Position numbers and translations under genes: made by a program. Positions 1 through 8,416 of a stretch of 44,420 nucleotides of DNA are shown here, in pieces; the first letter of the stretch is position 1; each line of letters begins with the position of its first letter. Under the pieces are notes generated by a model. It was given only the letters and a program-made list of their open reading frames with translations, did not search any database and had not been told where the DNA came from. Source of the stretch: Rhodospirillaceae bacterium (lineage in GTDB: Bacteria > Pseudomonadota > Alphaproteobacteria > Rhodospirillales > Rhodospirillaceae); NCBI GenBank assembly GCA_009693785.1, contig SHWP01000026.1, forward strand, positions 1-44,420, written 5' to 3'.

Positions 1-76
1 TGGTGGAGCTGGACGGAATCGAACCGACGACCTCTACAATGCCATCGTAGCGCTCTCCCAACTGAGCTACAGCCCC
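1..76 (-). tRNA. tRNA-Ala (anticodon GGC)
   Basis: Read on the minus strand, the sequence folds into a full cloverleaf. The acceptor stem GGGGCTG pairs with CAGCTCC, the D-stem is GCTC/GAGC, the anticodon loop is ATGGCAT with anticodon GGC, and the T-arm contains GGTTCGATTCC. An encoded CCA end lies at positions 3 to 1. The third acceptor pair is G-T (G3:U70), the main identity element for alanyl-tRNA synthetase, which confirms alanine. The gene ends exactly at the window edge. TAAAAT on the minus strand at 97-92 could be its -10 box, but I see no good -35. Confidence 0.96.
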
Positions 77-121
77 GGCACCATCATTCTCATTTTACTC
101 CGGCGCGTTTGGAGCGCCCCG

Positions 122-160
122 CTTAGATATCAGCCTTAGATATCAGCCTTAGACATCAGC
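122..160. repeat. Three tandem copies of a 13-bp unit
   Basis: Positions 122-134, 135-147 and 148-160 read CTTAGATATCAGC, CTTAGATATCAGC and CTTAGACATCAGC. The first two copies are identical and the third has one T-to-C change. The array lies upstream of the tRNA-Ala gene and downstream of the FYDLN protein gene, in the 176-bp gap 77-252, where I see no other feature. It may be a slippage product. A role in tRNA expression would be guesswork. Confidence 0.9.
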
Positions 161-252
161 TCTGCCGTTGGCATTCGTGTGTGGCAGAGTTTTTAGATCT
201 TGGCGAAGATAAGAATTCAAGTTCTTCGCAGCAAGATCAAACGCAATGAATA

Positions 253-582
253 TTACGCTGGCTCGTCCTTCTCGACGACCACTTCCACGTCTTCGTCATC
301 CTCGCCCAAGTCCGAGGTGTCCTCAATCACGTTCTCCGCCTCATCATCATCGGCGGCGGCCTCCACGTCATCGGCGGCTTCGAGTTTCTTTTCTGGCACG
401 GGCGCGACAACCGGCGCGGCTTGCTTGGCGCGATCCTCCGAGGGGCGGCGGGTACGGAAGACTTGCGGGCGGGTATTCTTGGCGCCGCACTTGGGGCACA
501 CGGCTGGCTGCTTGTTGAGGTCGTAGAACCGCGCCCCACAGCTTTCGCAGGTCAGCTTCATGCCTAAATCGACTTTACCCAC
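253..582 (-). CDS. FYDLN acid-domain zinc-ribbon protein (TIGR02300 family)
   Basis: A 109-residue protein. Near the N-terminus it has two CxxC pairs (Cys12/Cys15 and Cys29/Cys32) enclosing the family signature CGARFYDLN, so a small zinc ribbon is expected. The rest is low-complexity and ends in a strongly acidic tail of Asp, Glu and Ala/Val. Family members are known from Alphaproteobacteria but have no established function. I chose the GTG at 582 because GGAGG lies five bases upstream and the family usually starts just before the first CxxC. An in-frame start further upstream (672) would add 30 unlike residues. The gene diverges from aroA, its usual neighbour. Confidence 0.88.
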   Translation of the reverse strand: MGKVDLGMKLTCESCGARFYDLNKQPAVCPKCGAKNTRPQVFRTRRPSEDRAKQAAPVVAPVPEKKLEAADDVEAAADDDEAENVIEDTSDLGEDDEDVEVVVEKDEPA

Positions 583-837
583 GTGATCCTCCGGAAATCC
601 AGCAAATCGCCCAACGCCAGAAAACGCCGCGATTGGCGCGGCCTGCAGTAGGGCGGCGCAGGCATTTGCCACTTCGGGGCAGTGAAGTCAAAGGCTAAAA
701 ATCAGCGTTTTTCCAATATGTTAACGGGGGGTTTTTGAGGCCCTACCTGTGGAAATCAGCTAGGCCAGGGTTCGGGCCCTGTGCTATCAGGCCGCTTTAG
801 AGCACACATGTTAAGCCCCTCACAGCGTCCCTCAGTC

Positions 838-2208
838 ATGCCCCACGCCGAGCTGCCCGCAACACCCCTCATAGCCGCCAAAGCGCGCCCGCTTAGCGGT
901 GTGGCGCGTGTGCCGGGGGATAAGTCGATCTCCCACCGGGCTCTCATCATGGGGGCCTTATCGGTGGGCGAGACCGCCATTTCGGGCCTGCTCGAGGGCG
1001 ATGACGTGCTGCGTACGGCCGCTTGCATGGGCGCCCTTGGGGCCACGGTCGAGCGCCGCGAAGGACCCAAAGGGGCCACCTGGCGCGTCTGGGGCCGGGG
1101 CATCGGCGGGCTGGTGGAGCCAGCCGACGTGCTTGATATGGGCAATTCGGGCACCGGCGCGCGCTTGATTGCAGGGCTGCTCTCGGCCTATCCGTTTTTG
1201 TCGGTCATGACCGGCGATGCCTCGCTGCGCCGCCGTCCCATGGACCGGATTATCCAACCGCTGAGCCAAACCGGGGCAGCCTTTCACTCCCGCGCGGGCG
1301 GCAAATTGCCCATGGCCATTCGCGGCACATCCATGCCCATGCCACTCACCTACGATAGCCCCGTGGCCTCGGCCCAAGTCAAGTCGGCGGTGTTGTTGGC
1401 AGGCTTGCATGCACCCGGACGAACAACGCTCACCGAGCCCGCCGCCAGCCGCGATCATACCGAGCGCATGTTCAAACATTTCGGCGTCGAGGTCGATGCA
1501 GGGCCGCTCAAGGCTGGGTCGTCCGCATATAAAGTGTCGATCATCGGCCAGCCGGAGTTGTCGGGCCGGCCCATCGTTGTGCCGGGCGATCCATCTTCAG
1601 CCGCATTCCCCGTGGTTGCAGCCTTGCTGGTGTCCGGCTCGGAGATTGTCATCGAGAATGTCGGGCTTAATCCCCTGCGCACGGGCCTGTTCGATACGCT
1701 GCGCGAAATGGGCGCTTCGATTGAAACGCTCAACCAGCGCATTGAGGCTGGCGAGCCAGTAGCGGACCTCAAGGTCAAAGCGAGTGTTCTCAAGGGCGTG
1801 AGTGTTCCCGCCGCGCGCGCGCCCTCGATGATCGACGAATATCCTATTCTCGCCGTGGCTGCGGCTTGCGCCGAAGGCGAAACGCGCATGGAAGGCCTAG
1901 CCGAATTGCGCGTGAAAGAAAGCGACCGTCTTGCCGCCATGGTGAATGGTCTTGTGGCTTGCGGTGTGGATGCGCGCGCCGACGGTGACACCATGATCGT
2001 CAAGGGCAAGGGCAAGCCGCCCAAAGGCAACGCCACCATTGCCGTAAACCTCGATCACCGCATCGCCATGGCGTTCTTGGTGTTGGGCCAAGTCAGCGAC
2101 CACCCCATCGGCATCGATGATGCCTCGGCCATTGCCACCAGCTTTCCCGATTTCGTGGTGTTGATGAGCAAGCTTGGCGCAACCTTGCAGACGTCCGCCG
2201 ACCAATGA
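838..2208 (+). CDS. aroA: 3-phosphoshikimate 1-carboxyvinyltransferase (EPSP synthase)
   Basis: Joins phosphoenolpyruvate to shikimate 3-phosphate, the sixth step of the shikimate pathway, in the cytoplasm. The 456-residue product has the N-terminal VPGDKSISHRA motif (substrate-binding Lys29, Ser30), the GNSGTGARL loop, the SMIDEYP segment with the catalytic Asp, and RVKESDRL near the C-terminal lobe. The sequence style is that of the class II, CP4-like branch common in Alphaproteobacteria. The residue matching CP4 Ala100 appears to be Gly here (GNSGTG), by my alignment. The ATG at 838 fits family length. In-frame starts at 781 (GTG) and 808 (ATG) are possible, and none has a strong ribosome site. 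It overlaps cmk by four bases. Confidence 0.96.
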   Translation: MPHAELPATPLIAAKARPLSGVARVPGDKSISHRALIMGALSVGETAISGLLEGDDVLRTAACMGALGATVERREGPKGATWRVWGRGIGGLVEPADVLDMGNSGTGARLIAGLLSAYPFLSVMTGDASLRRRPMDRIIQPLSQTGAAFHSRAGGKLPMAIRGTSMPMPLTYDSPVASAQVKSAVLLAGLHAPGRTTLTEPAASRDHTERMFKHFGVEVDAGPLKAGSSAYKVSIIGQPELSGRPIVVPGDPSSAAFPVVAALLVSGSEIVIENVGLNPLRTGLFDTLREMGASIETLNQRIEAGEPVADLKVKASVLKGVSVPAARAPSMIDEYPILAVAAACAEGETRMEGLAELRVKESDRLAAMVNGLVACGVDARADGDTMIVKGKGKPPKGNATIAVNLDHRIAMAFLVLGQVSDHPIGIDDASAIATSFPDFVVLMSKLGATLQTSADQ

Positions 2209-2870
2209 ATTCCAAGCCAAGCGTGATTGTCGCGATTGATGGCACGGCGGCCTCGGGCAAGGGCACCTTGGCCAAACGGCTGGCGGCGCACTTTAAATAT
2301 GCCTATCTCGATTCAGGCTCGCTCTACCGCGCGATTGGTGTGGCGGTGCTGCGCAAGGGCGGCCAGCCCACCACAGAAGCCGATGCGGTTGCCGCCGCCA
2401 AAACGCTCGATATCTCGCAGTTCTCACCCGAGGATTTGCGCACCGAAGCTGCCGGTGTCGCCGCCTCGCAGGTGGCTGCCATCCCGGCGGTGCGCGCGGC
2501 CATCTTGCAGTATCAGCGCGACTTCGCCCATCACCCCTCCGGTGGCCAGGCCGGGGCGGTTTTGGATGGCCGCGATATCGGTACGGTGGTGTGCCCGGAT
2601 GCCCAAGCCAAAATCTTCGTTTCGGCCAGCCTTGATGTGCGAGTCCAACGCCGGATCAGGGAGTTGCGGGGAAAGGGTGAGTTGGTTATAGAGGCGCGCG
2701 TTCGTGCCGACCTGGAAGCCCGCGACGTTCGGGATAGCTCCCGAGCCGTGGCCCCCATGAAACCGGCCGAGGATGCCTGGCAGTTTGATACCAGCGCCCT
2801 TAATGCCGATGAAGTCTTTGATTTAGCAAAGAAATTCGTCGCAGACAGAATCGCAAAAACTGCGGTTTAG
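2205..2870 (+). CDS. cmk: Cytidylate kinase
   Basis: Phosphorylates CMP and dCMP with ATP, feeding pyrimidine nucleotides to RNA and DNA synthesis. The 221-residue protein begins with a P-loop, GTAASGKGT, at residues 13-21, followed by YLDSGSLYRA (substrate site), LDGRDIGTVV, and RDxxDSSRAVAP in the lid region, all standard for bacterial Cmk. Its ATG overlaps the aroA stop (ATGA), so the two are almost certainly translated from one message. The aroA-cmk-rpsA order is common in proteobacteria. Confidence 0.97.
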   Translation: MNSKPSVIVAIDGTAASGKGTLAKRLAAHFKYAYLDSGSLYRAIGVAVLRKGGQPTTEADAVAAAKTLDISQFSPEDLRTEAAGVAASQVAAIPAVRAAILQYQRDFAHHPSGGQAGAVLDGRDIGTVVCPDAQAKIFVSASLDVRVQRRIRELRGKGELVIEARVRADLEARDVRDSSRAVAPMKPAEDAWQFDTSALNADEVFDLAKKFVADRIAKTAV

Positions 2871-3040
2871 AAGCACAGTTAGGTTAACGGCTGGCCCGGT
2901 CGGGATTGTTCAGGGCGCCCATTACAGCGACTCGGGGGGTTAGCCCCGGGCTTGGATGACCGGAGGCATGGTGCCAACGGCGTCCGCAAGACCGCCGGAC
3001 CCAACCGGTGGCCAGGATCAGAACATCGAAAGGAACGCCC
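2871..3040 (+). other. cmk-rpsA intergenic leader, possibly structured
   Basis: A 170-bp GC-rich gap before rpsA. It contains short self-complementary stretches, for example GGGG-TTAG-CCCC around 2936-2947 and CCCG-GT-CGGG around 2895. Ribosomal protein S1 genes are often autoregulated through their leader, so structure here would make sense, but I cannot match it to a known leader family. A short reading frame from the ATG at 2968 overlaps the rpsA start in another frame; I see no good reason to call it a gene. Confidence 0.3.
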
Positions 3041-4756
3041 ATGGCTGCCTCAGCCGCTGCGGTGAAAGAAGATTTCGCCGCCCTCCTCGAAGAATCATTT
3101 GAAAAGAACGACAGCATTCAAGGCACCGTCCTGCATGGCACGGTGATTCGCATCGACGACGACGCGGCGTTGATCGACGTTGGCCTCAAGTCCGAAGGCC
3201 GCATTCCGCTGAAGGAATTCGCGCGCGGCGGCGAAGAAGTCGAGATGAAGGCGGGCGACCGCGTCGACGTGTTTGTCGAACGTTACGAAGACAGCGAAGG
3301 CGTGATCATTCTATCGCGCGATAAGGCGCGCCGCGAAGAAGCCTGGAACACGCTCGAAAGCCAGCACAAAGAAAACACCCGCGTTGAAGGAATTATTTTT
3401 GGCCGCGTCAAAGGCGGCTTCACGGTCGACCTCAATGGCGCCGTGGCGTTCTTGCCCGGCAGCCAAGTCGACATCCGCCCGGTGCGCGACATCAACCATT
3501 TGATGGGCAGCCCGCAGACCTTCCAAATTTTGAAAATGGATCGCGCGCGCGGCAACATCGTTGTCTCACGCCGCGCCGTGCTGGAAGAAACCCGTGCGCA
3601 CGAACGCTCGAAGCTGATGGAAGACCTGCGCGAGGGCCAAGTGCTCGACGGCGTGGTCAAGAACATCACCGACTACGGCGCGTTCGTCGATTTGGGCGGC
3701 GTCGATGGCTTGCTCCACGTCACCGATATTTCGTGGAAGCGCGTCAATCATCCCTCCGAGGCGCTCTCGGTTGGCCAACAGCTGAAAGTCCAAGTCATCC
3801 GCTTCAACATGGAAACCCAGCGCATTTCGTTGGGCATGAAGCAGCTGGAAGCCGACCCGTGGGAAGGCGCGATTGCCAAGTACCCCAAAGGCCTCAGGCT
3901 CAAGGGCCGCGTCACCAACATCACCGATTATGGCGCCTTCGTGGAGCTGGAAGCCGGTGTCGAAGGTTTGGTGCACGTCTCGGAAATGAGCTGGACCAAG
4001 AAAAACATCCACCCCGGAAAGATCGTCTCCACCAGCCAAGAGGTGGACGTGATGGTGCTGGATGTGGATCAGGAAAAGCGCCGCATTTCGCTTGGCCTCA
4101 AGCAATGCATGGACAATCCGTGGTCCTCGTTCCACGAGAAGTTCCCGGTTGGCACCGTGCTCGAAGGCGAGATCAAGAACATCACCGAGTTCGGATTGTT
4201 CGTGGGTCTCGACGGCGAGATCGACGGCATGGTCCATCTCTCCGACCTGTCATGGAATCAAGAAGGCGAGGTTGCCCTCAAGACCCTCCAAAAAGGCCAG
4301 CGCGTTAGCGCCAAGGTGCTCGATGTGGATGTTGAGAAAGAGCGCATCTCGCTGGGCATCAAGCAACTCACCGCCGATCCGATGGCCGAAGCCTCGGTTG
4401 GCCTGCAGAAAGGTCAAATCGTCACCTGCGTGGTCAAGGAAGTGGTCGAGCAGGGCCTCGAAGTCCTGATCAACGGCAGCCTGCCCGGCTTCATCAAGAA
4501 GAACGAGCTGGCCAAAGAGCGTTCCGAGCAGCGCCCCGACCGCTTCGCCATCGGCGAGAAGGTCGATGCCCGCGTCGTTTCCATCGACACCAAGACCCGC
4601 AAATTGACCCTGTCGATCAAGTCGCGCGAGGTCGAGGAAGAAAAGCAGGCCATGGCCGAGTTCGGCTCCACCGACTCCGGCGCCTCCCTGGGCGATATCC
4701 TGGGCGCGGCCATCAAGCAGAAGCAAAAAGAAGCCGCCGACAAGACCGACGAATAA
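3041..4756 (+). CDS. rpsA: 30S ribosomal protein S1
   Basis: A 571-residue protein built of six S1 (OB-fold) RNA-binding repeats. It binds mRNA at the 30S platform and helps unfold leaders for initiation. Repeats three to five are the most regular, each with a form of 'GxVKNITDYGAFVDLGGVDG', then 'LLHVTDISW', and ending in 'RISLGMKQLE'. The last repeat and the C-terminal tail are more divergent. The ATG at 3041 has AAGGA eight bases upstream. An in-frame GTG at 3008 lacks a ribosome site and would add eleven unlike residues. A strong terminator follows directly. Confidence 0.97.
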   Translation: MAASAAAVKEDFAALLEESFEKNDSIQGTVLHGTVIRIDDDAALIDVGLKSEGRIPLKEFARGGEEVEMKAGDRVDVFVERYEDSEGVIILSRDKARREEAWNTLESQHKENTRVEGIIFGRVKGGFTVDLNGAVAFLPGSQVDIRPVRDINHLMGSPQTFQILKMDRARGNIVVSRRAVLEETRAHERSKLMEDLREGQVLDGVVKNITDYGAFVDLGGVDGLLHVTDISWKRVNHPSEALSVGQQLKVQVIRFNMETQRISLGMKQLEADPWEGAIAKYPKGLRLKGRVTNITDYGAFVELEAGVEGLVHVSEMSWTKKNIHPGKIVSTSQEVDVMVLDVDQEKRRISLGLKQCMDNPWSSFHEKFPVGTVLEGEIKNITEFGLFVGLDGEIDGMVHLSDLSWNQEGEVALKTLQKGQRVSAKVLDVDVEKERISLGIKQLTADPMAEASVGLQKGQIVTCVVKEVVEQGLEVLINGSLPGFIKKNELAKERSEQRPDRFAIGEKVDARVVSIDTKTRKLTLSIKSREVEEEKQAMAEFGSTDSGASLGDILGAAIKQKQKEAADKTDE

Positions 4757-4792
4757 ATCCGGCCTTTTCGGGGCCCCAAAGGCCCTCTACAG

Positions 4793-4827
4793 CGGGCACC
4801 CCAGCCGGGGTGCCCGTTTGCGTTTGC
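4793..4827 (+). terminator. Rho-independent terminator of rpsA
   Basis: Perfect ten-pair stem CGGGCACCCC (4793-4802) / GGGGTGCCCG (4807-4816) with the four-base loop AGCC, followed by TTTGCGTTTG. It lies 36 bases after the rpsA stop and separates rpsA from ihfB. Confidence 0.88.
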
Positions 4828-4869
4828 GGCCAATGCCATGGAAAGCACTGACTTTTGAGGGGGTTAGGC

Positions 4870-4898
4870 TTGACTCTGGCCCGCCTTGCCCTCAATCT
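4870..4898 (+). promoter_or_regulatory. Candidate promoter of ihfB
   Basis: TTGACT at 4870-4875 and CAATCT at 4893-4898 are separated by 17 bases. They lie after the rpsA terminator and about 65 bases before the ihfB start. The -35 box is good and the -10 box is weak. Position supports it more than sequence does. Confidence 0.4.
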
Positions 4899-4963
4899 TA
4901 GTCTTACCCTGTTGATGTTGCGGCGTTTTTGCTGCCGGGCCCAGACAGGTGGGGGAGCTGCCT

Positions 4964-5242
4964 ATGACCAAGTCCGAGCTCATTGCCCAGATTGCCACGC
5001 GCAATCCGCACCTCTATCAGCGCGACGTCGAGCGCATTGTCACGAGTATCTTCGATGAGATCTCCAAGGCCTTGAGCCGCGGCGACCGCGTCGAACTGCG
5101 TGGCTTCGGTGCGTTCTCGGTCAAGCATCGCGACTCGCGCGTGGGGCGCAATCCGCGCACCGGCGCCTCGGTGGCGGTCGCCGAAAAGGCCGTGCCCTAC
5201 TTCAAGACGGGCAAGCAACTGCGCGACATGATGAACGGCTAA
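4964..5242 (+). CDS. ihfB: Integration host factor subunit beta
   Basis: A 92-residue DNA-bending protein of the HU/IHF family. It pairs with the alpha subunit (not in this window) to bend DNA sharply at specific sites in promoters and recombination loci. It has the N-terminal [11 protein letters not shown] helix, the core [11 protein letters not shown] strand, and the beta-arm GRNPRTG whose proline intercalates into [15 protein letters not shown] near the end is typical of the beta subunit. The ATG at 4964 has GGGGAG just upstream. The in-frame GTG at 4949 overlaps that ribosome site and is less likely. The rpsA-ihfB neighbourhood is conserved in proteobacteria. Confidence 0.95.
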   Translation: MTKSELIAQIATRNPHLYQRDVERIVTSIFDEISKALSRGDRVELRGFGAFSVKHRDSRVGRNPRTGASVAVAEKAVPYFKTGKQLRDMMNG

Positions 5243-5280
5243 CGGCCCAGCCCCGTTCCCTCCTTTTTCCAGGGCCTTCC

Positions 5281-5604
5281 TTGCGTTTTATCAACACCCT
5301 CATCGCCGTTGTCGTGGCGGTCGTGGTTGTTCTGTTCGCGGTGTCCAACCGCAGCGTCGTGATTGTCGAGCTATGGCCGTTTCCGGTGCGCATCGAAGCG
5401 GGCCTTTACGCCGTGATTTTGTTCGCGGCGCTGCTCGGGTTTGCCGCCGGCGCGATTGGGGCGTGGATGGGCGGCGGACAAACGCGGCGCGATCTGCGTG
5501 CGGCTAAACGCCGCCAGCGCGACATGGAACAAAGCCTCGCCCGCATGAAAGAAGATTTGGCGGCTGCCCGTGCCAAGGCCGAATTATCACAGCCCAAGGT
5601 TTAA
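5281..5604 (+). CDS. LapA-domain (DUF1049) inner-membrane protein
   Basis: A 107-residue protein with two membrane segments (about residues 5-23 and 41-64). The sequence between them carries the family feature 'FAVSNRSVVIVELWPF'. A basic, Gln/Arg/Ala-rich, probably coiled-coil tail at about 70-105 faces the cytoplasm. LapA of E. coli works with LapB in controlling lipopolysaccharide synthesis. Here only the domain family is clear, and no LapB-like gene is adjacent. The only suitable start is a TTG at 5281, so the exact N-terminus is uncertain. The position after ihfB and before pyrF/trpF is usual in this bacterial group. Confidence 0.8.
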   Translation: MRFINTLIAVVVAVVVVLFAVSNRSVVIVELWPFPVRIEAGLYAVILFAALLGFAAGAIGAWMGGGQTRRDLRAAKRRQRDMEQSLARMKEDLAAARAKAELSQPKV

Positions 5605-5662
5605 TGCTTAAAGCCTTCGCCGCTGCCAAAAGCGGGAATTGTGTGATAAACCCTGCGCCATC

Positions 5663-6391
5663 ATGACGCCCGCAGCCAATCTTCGTAATCCGGTTTTTTG
5701 CGCCCTCGACACGTCCGATTTGGGTCAAGCGACGTCGTGGGCGGCAACGCTGGCCGACACCGTGGGCGGGGTGAAACTGGGCCTTGAGTTTTTCAATGCC
5801 CACGGGCCCAAGGGCGTGGCCGAGGTGATGCGCGCTTCGGGCTTGCCGCTGTTTCTCGATCTTAAGTTTCACGATATTCCCAACACCGTGGCCGGCGCGG
5901 TGAAGTCGGTCGTGCCACTCAAGCCCTTCATGATCAACGTTCATGCCAATGGCGGGCGTGCGATGATGCAAGCCGCCGCCAAGGCCGCCCACGAGGCCGC
6001 ACAGACTCATTTGGTCGATCGTCCGCTGGTGATTGGTGTAACCGTGCTGACCAGCATGGACGACAATGACTTGCGCGAGGTCGGTGTGAGCGAAAGCACG
6101 CTCGATAATGTCCGCCGCTTAGCCGAGCTGGCGAAAATCTCAGGCCTTGATGGCGTGGTGTGTTCGCCCCATGAGGCAGCGGCATTGCGCCGCGATCTGG
6201 GACCCAACTTTAAACTCATCACACCGGGCGTGCGTCCGGCATGGGCTGCGGCCAACGATCAAAAGCGGGCGATGACGCCCGCCGAGGCCGTGGCGTCAGG
6301 CGCTGATTATGTGGTGATTGGCCGGCCCATCACCGCCGCGTCCGATCAAGCTGCTGCCGCCAAGCGCATCGTGCTGGAACTGGCCGCTTAG
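5663..6391 (+). CDS. pyrF: Orotidine 5'-phosphate decarboxylase
   Basis: Decarboxylates OMP to UMP, the last step of de novo pyrimidine synthesis. The 242-residue TIM barrel has the catalytic Asp66-x-Lys68-xx-Asp71 set in LDLKFHDIPNTV, and 'YVVIGRPITAA' for phosphate binding near the C-terminus. The ATG at 5663 gives the family's normal beginning, NPVFCALDT. The in-frame GTG at 5639 would add eight residues that look like leader sequence. It is followed 28 bases later by trpF on the same strand. Confidence 0.96.
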   Translation: MTPAANLRNPVFCALDTSDLGQATSWAATLADTVGGVKLGLEFFNAHGPKGVAEVMRASGLPLFLDLKFHDIPNTVAGAVKSVVPLKPFMINVHANGGRAMMQAAAKAAHEAAQTHLVDRPLVIGVTVLTSMDDNDLREVGVSESTLDNVRRLAELAKISGLDGVVCSPHEAAALRRDLGPNFKLITPGVRPAWAAANDQKRAMTPAEAVASGADYVVIGRPITAASDQAAAAKRIVLELAA

Positions 6392-6419
6392 TTTTAAAAA
6401 TTATTTTCGAGAGTTTTTC

Positions 6420-7070
6420 GTGCCCATCGCCGTCAAAATTTGCGGGCTCACCGACCAGAAGGCCTTGACCACAGCCGTGGATTCCGGCGCGGCCTACGTT
6501 GGCTTTGTGTTTTTTCGCCGCTCGCCCCGCGTCATCAGCGTGGAAGAAGCCGCCATGTTGGTGTCATCACTGCCGCGTTCGGTGATCTCGGTCGGGCTAT
6601 TTGTCGACCCGACCGACCAGGAATTATCGCGCACACTCGCAGACGTGAATTTGGGCATGATTCAGCTCCATGGCGCTGAGACGCCCGCCCGTGCGTCCGC
6701 CATTCGCAAAAAATACAATCTCCCGGTCATGAAGGCCCTGGGCATTAGCTTGCGTGCCGATATCATCGCTGCGGGCGCTTACGAAAATCATGTCGACTGG
6801 CTGTTGTTTGACGCCAAACCAGGGCCTACGGCGACCCGGCCCGGCGGTAACGCGCAGGCGTTTGATTGGACCTTGATGCGTGCTTATTCCGGCAAAATGC
6901 CCTGGATGTTGGCAGGCGGGCTCACGGCCAAAAACGTGGCCACGGCCATTACAGCCTCGGGCGCACGGGCGGTTGATGTGTCCTCGGGCGTGGAGACGCG
7001 ACCAGGTGTGAAAAGCCCGGCCAAAATCCGCGCCTTCATAAACGCTGTCGGTGCAGTACCGATTCGTTAA
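6420..7070 (+). CDS. trpF: Phosphoribosylanthranilate isomerase
   Basis: Isomerises N-(5-phosphoribosyl)anthranilate to the ribulose form in tryptophan synthesis. The 216-residue barrel starts VKICGLT with the catalytic Cys8, has 'GFVFFRRSPR', 'MIQLHGAE', 'LLFDAKPG' (catalytic Asp region), 'MLAGGLTAKNV' and 'AVDVSSGVETRPGVKSPAKI', all family signatures. The start is the GTG at 6420 with GAGAG about seven bases before it; upstream in-frame codons run back into pyrF. trpF, trpB and trpA lie together, while trpE, D and C are not in the window. Confidence 0.96.
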   Translation: MPIAVKICGLTDQKALTTAVDSGAAYVGFVFFRRSPRVISVEEAAMLVSSLPRSVISVGLFVDPTDQELSRTLADVNLGMIQLHGAETPARASAIRKKYNLPVMKALGISLRADIIAAGAYENHVDWLLFDAKPGPTATRPGGNAQAFDWTLMRAYSGKMPWMLAGGLTAKNVATAITASGARAVDVSSGVETRPGVKSPAKIRAFINAVGAVPIR

Positions 7071-7184
7071 TGCTATCCCATTGAAAATAAGGTCTTTATA
7101 GGCCTGTCTCGGTGCTTGGGTTCGTGGGGCCAGCGAGGTATAAATCCGCCCTCCCTCGACCTCTGTTTCACATCACAACGTCCC

Positions 7185-8405
7185 ATGGCCTTCGTTCAAC
7201 CGCCCAACACCTATCGATCTGGCGCCGACGAGAACGGCCATTTTGGCATTTTCGGTGGCCGCTACGTCGCCGAAACCTTGATGCCGCTGATCCTTGAGGT
7301 CGACAAAGCTTATACGGCGGCCAAGGCTGATCCAAAGTTCCAAACCGAACTCACCCACTTCAACACGCATTATGCGGGCAGACCCAGCCCGCTGTATTTG
7401 GCTGAACGCCTCACGGCACACTTTGGCGGGGCCAAGGTGTATTTCAAACGTGACGAGCTCAACCACACCGGCTCGCACAAGATCAACAATTGTCTCGGGC
7501 AAATTCTGCTGGCCCGGCGCATGGGAAAAACGCGCATCATCGCTGAGACTGGCGCAGGCCAGCATGGCGTTGCCGCTGCCACCGTGTGCGCGCGCTTCGG
7601 CCTGCAGTGCATCGTCTATATGGGTGCGAAGGATATCGAACGGCAAAAGCCCAATGTCTTTCGCATGAAGTTGCTGGGCGCTGAAGTGCGCCCGGTCAAC
7701 AAAGGCACCGCGACGCTGAAAGATGCCATGAACGAGGCGCTGCGCGATTGGGTCGCCAACGTCGATACCACGTACTACCTGATTGGCACCGCGGCAGGCC
7801 CGCATCCGTACCCCACCATGGTGCGCGATTTCCAATCGGTGATCGGCAACGAAGTACGCACACAGCTTCAGGAAGCCGAGGGCCGTCTGCCCGACACGCT
7901 GGTCGCTTGTATCGGCGGCGGTTCAAATGCGATTGGATTATTTCACCCGTTCCTTGATGACAAAACCGTGCGCATCATTGGCGTTGAAGCGGCGGGCAAA
8001 GGAATTTCAACGGGTGCCCACGCGGCCTCCATCACCGGCGGTGGGCCGGGCGTATTGCACGGCAACCGCACCTATTTGCTGCAAGATGCGAGCGGGCAAA
8101 TCCAAGATGCCCACTCCATCTCGGCAGGGCTCGATTACCCCGGCATTGGCCCCGAGCATGCCTGGTTGCACGAGATGAAGCGCGTGGAATACGTCTCGGC
8201 CACGGATGATGAAGCCTTGGCCGCTTTCCAACTCTGCTCGAAACTTGAAGGCATTTTGCCCGCGCTTGAGCCCGCGCACGCACTTGCCCATGTGGGCAAG
8301 GTCGCGCCCAAGTTGCCCAAGGATCATTTGCTGGTGATGAATCTGTGTGGGCGCGGCGACAAGGATGTGTTCACCATTGCCGATGCCCTCGGCGCAAAGA
8401 TGTGA
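7185..8405 (+). CDS. trpB: Tryptophan synthase beta chain
   Basis: Condenses indole with serine to tryptophan using PLP, in an alpha2-beta2 complex with TrpA. The 406-residue protein has the PLP lysine Lys99 in HTGSHKIN, '[11 protein letters not shown]', the phosphate-binding loop 'GGGSNAIG', and the C-terminal 'NLCGRGDKD'. Length is normal. The ATG at 7185 matches the family N-terminus, but no clear ribosome-binding sequence precedes it. The 114-bp gap after trpF may contain a leader or promoter; I see no attenuator. Confidence 0.97.
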   Translation: MAFVQPPNTYRSGADENGHFGIFGGRYVAETLMPLILEVDKAYTAAKADPKFQTELTHFNTHYAGRPSPLYLAERLTAHFGGAKVYFKRDELNHTGSHKINNCLGQILLARRMGKTRIIAETGAGQHGVAAATVCARFGLQCIVYMGAKDIERQKPNVFRMKLLGAEVRPVNKGTATLKDAMNEALRDWVANVDTTYYLIGTAAGPHPYPTMVRDFQSVIGNEVRTQLQEAEGRLPDTLVACIGGGSNAIGLFHPFLDDKTVRIIGVEAAGKGISTGAHAASITGGGPGVLHGNRTYLLQDASGQIQDAHSISAGLDYPGIGPEHAWLHEMKRVEYVSATDDEALAAFQLCSKLEGILPALEPAHALAHVGKVAPKLPKDHLLVMNLCGRGDKDVFTIADALGAKM

Positions 8406-8416
8406 CCGGCGCGCCA

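Noticed and set aside
2968..3102. Small leader ORF starting at the ATG after GGAGG
   Set aside because: The GGAGG is only one base from the ATG, too close to work; the frame overlaps the rpsA start in a different frame and has no likeness to a known peptide.
3566..4237. A 223-codon open frame opposite rpsA
   Set aside because: Mirror of the repeated S1 coding sequence, rich in His/Leu/Asp as expected from a shadow frame.
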